From assembly GCF_905220565.1 (NCBI RefSeq), contig NC_059415.1, positions 8,732,501 through 8,796,500 of the forward strand: a DNA stretch of 64,000 nucleotides, written 5' to 3'. Below, in pieces: positions 57,876 through 64,000 of the stretch. The notes under the pieces were generated by a model. That model was not told the origin of the DNA. It did not search any database and saw nothing but the letters and a program-made list of their open reading frames with translations. The position numbers were made by a program, and so were the translations under genes. Numbering within the stretch: the first letter of the stretch is position 1; every line of letters begins with the position of its first letter. The stretch is from Melitaea cinxia. Taxonomy: Eukaryota > Arthropoda > Insecta > Lepidoptera > Nymphalidae.

Positions 57876-59387
57876 AAATTCTAACAAATGGAATTAGCAC
57901 AAGATTTAACTGCGTGAGATTCTAATTCAATTAATTATAGATAGTACATTGCACTAGGTTTGATGAACTTTTGAGGTTCATTTATAAATTATTTATTCTT
58001 AACAATGAACACACTCAAAAGATAAACGCGAAGCATATTAAAACGTTGTTATAAATGTTGAGTAAATTACTCATAAGAGTTATTACTCAACATTTATACG
58101 TTTAATTTCAAAACGTTTCTAAAACGTTTTAATTCAACTAGCTTGGAAAACAAAACAATGAATTTCTTTTGAATAGAAATAAACACTGTCTTGATGCTAT
58201 AAATAAAGTTACCACTTCAGTTTTCTCAATTTAAAAACTAAATAAGTAATCAATAAAACTAACATATTAAGCTAAGTTATTAAATGAAATAATTAAGGTA
58301 GGACAAATATACCTTGCTCCGAAGTTTTTTTTTTCCTCTTTATTGGGAAACAAACAGCACAAAGAATATAGTTCGTTCATGAGACATAAAAAAAAATAAT
58401 CAAGCCAACAAAGTTACCACTTAAAACTATGAACAAATAAATTAGACAATACAATAAATATTAGACAATACAATAAATATTGATTTGCTGGACGTGGAAA
58501 GTATCTCATAAACTTTCAGAAGTCAAACAGACAAACAGTCAAACAGTGTTGTATTCCTGTGGTGTCTAAAGTAGCTAGAGATCTCAGGGACAATAAATCT
58601 CGTGTTTCATGTATATTTTAGGTTATTTCGAAGTGAAATTTCTTTAGAATCGTTGTGATATGAAACTCGATAAAACAAAAATGCGTCGCGATAAATAAAG
58701 AAACACTTAAATGTATAGGAGAGAATGAGATGGAATACATTACGCGCACAACGATACAACAAGCAAGCGATACAAAACGCGTAAGCGACGCTTTTTGTAT
58801 GGCGCTTACGACCTTTCTCACGAGACCGCGATCTTCGTCGATAGAACAGATCGCAACAGCCTACCTTTCTACGACTTTTCAACGCAACTTGCGTTGTGTG
58901 TGAATTGTTGTGTGTGCATTAACAGGCCACTAAACGATGCGTGTGCTACAGTAGATAAAGAATCCATAATGTATTATTCTTTAGATTTCGAAATCTTACA
59001 ATCCATTCACGTCGCAAGGCACGTAATAGGATAACAATTTGTAGGGCGCGTTGGGTGTAAGTCAATTCATTTGTCAGCACTTTACAGTAAAACGAGGGGT
59101 TAATACCGATGAGTTTGACGTGTTTCTTCCTAATATATGATTCACAATGATTTTCCTTTTTTTTTCTAGATTTAACATACACATATTCAGTCTAGGAGAC
59201 GTATTATTTAATGCTTAGAACTGAACGTGTTGGAAATGGATCTTGTTTGTTTTGATTTTCTTATATAAAACCTCATTTTGATATCAAAAATTTCCTTTTT
59301 TTTTAATTTATGTGAAATATATTCGTCAGTTGATTTTAAAAGAATTTGTCATTCTAAGTTTAGCCTTTAATAAACGGATCCACTATT
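57876..59387. other. mostly unrecognised
   Basis: 58600..59035 is less AT-rich with overlapping open frames on both strands (91 codons minus, 79 plus); neither has a motif, and each could be chance. Confidence 0.4.
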
Positions 59388-60279
59388 GAAAAAGGAGGAG
59401 GTTCTCAATTCGACTGTATTTTTTTATGTACGTACCTCAGAACTTTTTACTGGGTGGATGACTTCGATGATTCTTTTTTTTTTTTATTTAAAGCACCAAC
59501 GTGGTCGTTGGTGTTTGTTTCAACGTTGTCGGTTGTCATGTGGTCCCATTTAAAATTAATCGAGATCAGACTCGTACTTTGTGAGTTATCTCAAATCATG
59601 CGTATTTATTTGTCTAATTTTTGTCGACCTACTTTCTTTTTTTTTCGTTTTATTTATTTAATTATTTACTATGTTTATATAGGTCATTTTATTTATATAT
59701 TTTTATACAATCAACAGCGCTTACAAATATACACACAGTTACAGAACACAGTACAGTTTTACTGTAGTAAAATTGACTTACAATGCTACTTAGATGATAT
59801 CTTGGCTGTTTGCAAATGAAAGTAGAGACTGACTTGTTGCGGACTAACGGGGAACGAGGGACAGCCCCACCATGGAGCGAAGACAGCGGCGGCTCGAGCT
59901 GCGACACATCAGCGACCTTTTGATTCGACGCCTGACACGGTCTACTTAATATTTGCTGCATCTCCCAAACATGTTCCCGGAACGGCTAATAAACCAAACA
60001 TATATACAGTCCACTTAGGATAGGATAGGATATCACTAAACTTTGTATTAATATATCTCATACCTTTTTACTGGGTGTACCGATTTTGATTATTGTTATT
60101 TTAATCGAAACCTGACATTAATTGTCTTAGTTACATTTAATTTTGATCGATATCAAATTTTTTTTTCTGAGTAATCTTTGATAACGCGTATTTACTTGAC
60201 TTATTTTTCGTTTCCCTACTAATTACTTGTCGATATAATTGAAGTCGGTTTTTTTTTGTTTGCGATCAAACACAGTTAT
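59388..60279 (+). repeat. AACCGACTTC-family repeat with a foreign insert
   Basis: gaaaaaggaggaggttctca to tgcgatcaaacacagttatc. Family sequence breaks near 59630 and resumes at about 60037, so some 400 bp inside is not family sequence. Confidence 0.72.
59630..60037 (-). other. unidentified insert in a repeat, with a long minus frame
   Basis: Starts with a T/TTTA-rich run (A-rich tail on minus) and ends in three ggata units. A GC-rich part (59860..59945) is inside a 90-codon minus frame at 59689..59961 (QASNQKVADVSQLEPPLSSL then HGGAVPRSPLVRN). No family recognised; the A-rich end suggests a retroposed sequence. Confidence 0.4.
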
Positions 60280-60994
60280 CATTTTACAAGTCATTTTAAT
60301 AAGGCTGCCTATGCACTTTTTTAAGTTATAATATTGTTATTTTCCTTATTTAATATCAAATGTGCAACAAAGTGTTAAAATCTTTAAGAACCTTTTGTTT
60401 AAGAAATAAATAGCGTATCTCGCCAAAAGATGTATAAATATAAAAGAATTGTATAAATAAAGGTTTGTTTGTTTTATTATTGTATCCTCAACGCTTATTC
60501 TTTTTATATTTATTTTATTTCATATTCAGTATTCTTATCTAAGTTTTGTACGCTAAAGTTGCTTATTTGTTATCCAGTTTAGCTGAAACAAGGCGTACTT
60601 ACGTGTGTAAGTCTAGCAATATTTCTTCATCATGTTACTTTTTTGCTGATTCAACGATCAAACTGGGATTTAGGGACTAGAACACCTTTATTAGAAAGGG
60701 TAAGGTATTAGGGCCGATAGTTTTATTATAAAGACTAAAAAGAAACAAAAAAAATCCTTTAGTAAAAACCATAAAATTAAAATAAAAAATATATTCTTAT
60801 TTTCCTTTTGTTGTGTGTCTTTTTAACAAAATCACAAATGTTCACAAACATTACGAATCGAATCGAAATAATAAGGAAGTTTATTTCAAATTTTAAATTA
60901 AAATATAGACTGAACTTCTTAGTTACGTTGATTCGTATTATAGGTATACATTATTGTCCTATAAAGGTATACTAGAGATTCGCGAACTAAATCG
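60280..60994. other. nothing recognised
   Basis: atattgttattttccttatt and aatgtgcaacaaagtgttaaa resemble 20145..20185; perhaps a shared LINE end. Confidence 0.35.
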
Positions 60995-61010
60995 CGATAC
61001 AAGTTAGTAT

Positions 61011-61267
61011 CATCATCTTCCTGCCCTTATCCTACTTATGTAGGGTCGGCACAACATGTTTTCCTCTTCCATTCCTCTCTATTATTCGTCACTTCAGTGC
61101 TTACTCCTTTCTTTCTCATATCCTCACTCACACAATCCATCCATCGCTTTTTCGGTCTGCCGATCGCTCTTCGTCCTTCGACATTCATCCCTAACATTCT
61201 TTTACCGACATAGCGGTCATCCCTCCTCATTACATGCCCATACCACGCTAACCTATCCTATCATATC
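61011..61267 (-). mobile_element. 5'-truncated LINE insertion with 16-bp target duplication
   Basis: 257 bp flanked by CGATACAAGTTAGTAT (60995..61010 and 61268..61283). On the minus strand it encodes the end of a LINE protein (YVGKRMLGMNVEGRRAIGRP, KKRWMDCVSEDM, REEWKRKTCCADPT, stop), then a short 3' end finishing GATGATGATA. The frame is open, so the insertion is fairly young. Confidence 0.88.
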
Positions 61268-61283
61268 CGATACAAGTTAGTAT

Positions 61284-62845
61284 AAAACATATTTATGTAA
61301 AAGAAGCGTGTTAAGCGTGCTGCATCTTAGACAGCATTTTCACTTATCATCAGGTAAAATAGCGGTCAAACGCCAGCCTATCTATGTATAAAAAAAAAAA
61401 TCTGAAGACGTTCTCAACTTAAAAAAAATCTACAAATTAGATGCATAAAGTATCACCAGTAGTGTAATTAAAAATTCAGCGTCACGAGCCTATTAAGGGA
61501 AATAAATCAAGGGGAAAAGGCAACACAGCGTATGTATTATGGACGTCGATAATTTTCGTCCTAAAATAAATCGATTACATTATACATTATATTAATGATA
61601 TTGTTAGTATTATATTATGATATTTAATGTTATTTTATGTTATATTATTTTTATTATTTTTTATTGTACACTTACACACTATACATTCTTGCACATACCA
61701 AGGTTTGCTGGTAGAAAATGCATTAGCGTAAGCCTGCCTTTTGTACTCACTTTTAATTAAATAAATAATAATAATTAATATAAGTGAATAATAAAAATTA
61801 TAGTTTTTCGGCTGACCTGTTTTCTTGTGACCGTCTGTTTCGTATAATTTTAGCCCATAGTGCAATATTTTCTCAATTACACAGATATCCTAAAATATAA
61901 CATCACGTATATTTCATTTTTGTAAGCGTATAAGTGGTTTAACTCTACTTGATTGTAAATACGGGATAGTACCAAGTAAAGTTGGAATTTAACTCAAGTT
62001 CCAATAAAGTATTGCAATTATGCCTGTTAATTCTCTTATGAGTTGAACGATCTAAATAGTTAAGGAGTTCGCTTCAAGTCTCGGGAAATTTTCGAATGCT
62101 TTTGATGGAAATGTGGTAAATAATTAATTATCTTATTTGATAAAATAATTAATTATTTTATTTATAACAGATTCGTCATTGCCAAGCTATTGAAGTAAGG
62201 TATATGAATTTTGGTTAGTATGGTCACTTCATTAAGTAGACATACCTATAAGTAAACCTCTAGGAAAAAAAAATGTTGTATAAAAATAAATAAATAAGTA
62301 TTCCAGCAGTAAAAGCTTACCACTAGAATTGTGTAGAATCCATTACTGACAGAACCTTTAGACATAAGACAAGAAACTATTACAAGTACTAGTGTACAAC
62401 TGAAATTAGATTTACCAACGAGGACTGGAGTTGTGAATTTCTGAAATTCATAATTCGTATATTGTGAATGGATGAAAATTACGAAGTACATTGAAGCTAG
62501 CCCGTTTACAATACGACTCGTTATGCGTTTCGAAAACAAGCATATGGAATGTTCTAGTTCACTAGAATACTTAATGCATCTTGACATGAAATGAAATACT
62601 ACTAAAGATAGTTTGTGTGAATTAATTGTTGTTCAAAATGGGATTGCGTATTTTAGGCCACCTATGTAAATCTAATATAGTTCTATGTCTTATTCGTGTC
62701 TTCATTATCGTAGAATAGTCATTTTAGGCAGTAACTTCAATTTTTTACAAATAATATACTCCTTCTCAAGTGACGCAAAGCACTTCTTATCAAATTCCTA
62801 AAAAAAAATTCATGATATCCTCAAAAATAATATTATTACATGCTA
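61284..62845. other. nothing recognised
   Basis: AT-rich; a 113-codon minus frame (62246..62587) has no motif. Confidence 0.4.
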
Positions 62846-63053
62846 ATTGAATGAAAATTTGCAGTCTACAACTACACCCAGGTCTTTAATTTTATTTATA
62901 TGTATGTTGTATGTGTGTTGTTTGATCTTTTAGGGTGTGATTGTACCTAAGAGTGTTTAATTTGCGAGTAAAATTCGTAATGTGGCATTTAGAGACATTA
63001 AGGTCTAATTTATTAATTTGGCAATTATTGAATCTGTTTAGGTCATCCTGCAG
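62846..63053 (-). pseudogene. LINE reverse transcriptase relic (Jockey/CR1-like)
   Basis: On the minus strand LQDDLNRFNNCQINKLDLNV and SKCHITNFTRKLNTLRYNHT, then after a frameshift KIKDLGVVVDCKFSF. These are the conserved blocks just after the RT catalytic motif of Jockey/CR1-type LINEs. It has a frameshift and a stop. Too short for frame listings to show. Confidence 0.75.
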
Positions 63054-63128
63054 TCATTCATTGAAGAAATACGTAGTAAAATATTGTAATTTTTCATTAT
63101 TTATCGTTGTGTCCATTTGTTATAAATA

Positions 63129-63467
63129 TTCTTTAACGGCTCGCAGGAAAGTGGACATAAGGTGCCAATCAAACCACAATTGCACAATATGCACAATTTC
63201 AATTGTTACCTATTTAAATTTAAATGTTTTAGTATAAATTTTCAGAATTCATATAATACAGCTTTAAACGTAACTTAGAAATAATATATAATGCATTTGG
63301 ATTTAGAATCTTACATAATGAAAAAACTTTAATGAAGAGATGTCGATTGACTGCTACATGTAAAGATGCCTGATGATGGTCCAATAAAGGATCGAAACGT
63401 CGCATGAATTTGCAATTAGTGGTTTGATTGGCACCTTATGTCCACTTTCCTGCGAACCGTCAAAGAA
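63129..63467. mobile_element. inverted-repeat element with hammerhead ribozyme
   Basis: Arms of about 50 bp (63129..63183 and 63410..63467) are inverted copies: ttctttaacggctcgcagga ... ggtgccaatcaaaccac against its complement, with about three differences. The 230-bp centre carries a hammerhead fold near the right arm. Hammerheads of this form sit in the terminal repeats of Penelope-like elements, so this may be such a terminal relic; no Penelope RT was seen. Confidence 0.72.
63359..63414 (+). ncRNA. type I hammerhead ribozyme motif
   Basis: The core CTGATGA (63370..63376) and GAAAC (63394..63398) are intact. Stem II is GGTCC/GGATC (63378..63382 with 63389..63393) with loop AATAAA. Stem I is ATGC/GCAT next to the core (63366..63369 with 63102-type positions 63402..63405), then an internal loop, then TGTAAA/TTTGCA (63359..63364 with 63109..-type 63409..63414). 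Stem III is only AC/GT, and the cleavage site would be after C63401 (GTC). Such a short stem III is typical of hammerheads that cut as dimers. A single U sits between CTGATGA and stem II. Confidence 0.65.
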
Positions 63468-63894
63468 TTATAATTTTTATTATCTACTTGTGTCAATCAA
63501 GCTCTTTTTATGTAAAGCTATTTTTCAAAAATAAACTGTATATCGGATAAAATAGATCGATCAGTCAAAAAAAAGCCAGACTGTACGTCTATTGAGAATT
63601 ACTACAACCTACGTTGGGAATTTTCGGACGTGAATCTCGATTTACTTTTTACCCTTTAAAAAGTGAACAGATAGAGGTTCAAGTGAACAAAATGGTTAAA
63701 AGTTATTTAAAGGAATTGAAATTTTTAAAATGGATATTTTTAGTATGTGTTAAAATACGCTAGTAATTAAGATGATACTAGTTATGTAGTTTACTAGAAG
63801 TATTGTTAATTAGAAGAGATTTTACTATAAAATGTATATATTTTTTTCAGAAATTTTCATCTCATTTTGTCACATCCCATTTAGTCAAAAACCT

Positions 63895-64000
63895 AAAATC
63901 ATCATTAAAATCTATCGGCCTAAACCAGTCCTCCCGACGTGTCGGTCTCTGTATGAACTTGGACAAGACTAAAGTTATGTTTAACAACCAAGTCATACCG
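63895..64000 (+). pseudogene. LINE reverse transcriptase fragment, runs off the window
   Basis: Plus frame LKSSLKSIGLNQSSRRVGLC then MNLDKTKVMFNNQVIP, the helix and DKTKVM block after the RT catalytic motif in RTE-like LINEs. It is open to the window edge; more may follow. Confidence 0.72.

Noticed and set aside
58607..59034. Overlapping frames on both strands
   Set aside because: No motif or splice context, and neither frame stands out.

Overview
The window is AT-rich animal nuclear DNA and very probably lepidopteran (moth or butterfly). Three things support this: insect UDP-glycosyltransferase (UGT) genes with small introns and GT/AG splice sites; tRNA-headed SINEs, LINE 3' tails and A|TC...CTAG|T Helitron-like repeats of the kinds common in Lepidoptera; and no sign of bacterial gene organisation. 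The species cannot be named from the sequence.

The only two host genes I can support are tandem paralogous UGTs on the + strand. UGT gene 1 (34183..39130, 512 aa) and UGT gene 2 (51942..56205, 515 aa) each have four coding exons. Exons 2, 3 and 4 have identical lengths in the two genes (223, 220 and 283 bp), with introns in phases 0, 1 and 2. Both predicted proteins have a signal peptide, an N-terminal acceptor domain with the catalytic His, the UGT signature, and a C-terminal membrane anchor with a short cytosolic tail. They should conjugate sugars to small lipophilic molecules in the ER lumen, as detoxification enzymes do. Gene 1 has a GC donor at intron 1 and a 5'-truncated RTE-type LINE in intron 3. 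Gene 2 has a TATA/Inr core promoter close to its ATG, and an old LINE in intron 1.

Region by region: 1..2469 holds repeats and AT-rich DNA. 2470..9304 holds two adjacent minus-strand LTR retroelements, A (2470..5654) and B (5703..9304), placed side by side in one (AT)n tract. They share a primer-binding-site motif, a 3'-end motif and a stem-loop whose stem differs but whose loop is conserved. B keeps a gag-like frame that begins inside its LTR, and neither has a recognisable reverse transcriptase. 9305..34100 is dense in SINEs, LINE 3' ends, Helitron-like elements and a roughly 0.4-0.6 kb repeat family bounded by AACCGACTTC/GAAGTCGGTT. 34100..39250 is UGT gene 1. 39250..51890 is repeats. 51890..56210 is UGT gene 2. 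56300..64000 is repeats again, including a complete small LINE insertion with a 16-bp target duplication, a type I hammerhead-ribozyme fold inside a 340-bp inverted-repeat element, and two reverse-transcriptase relics.

There are no rRNA genes, free-standing tRNA genes, CRISPR arrays or bacterial-type operons. The tRNA-like sequences are SINE heads. All repeat names rest on motifs and comparison of copies inside this window, not on a database search.
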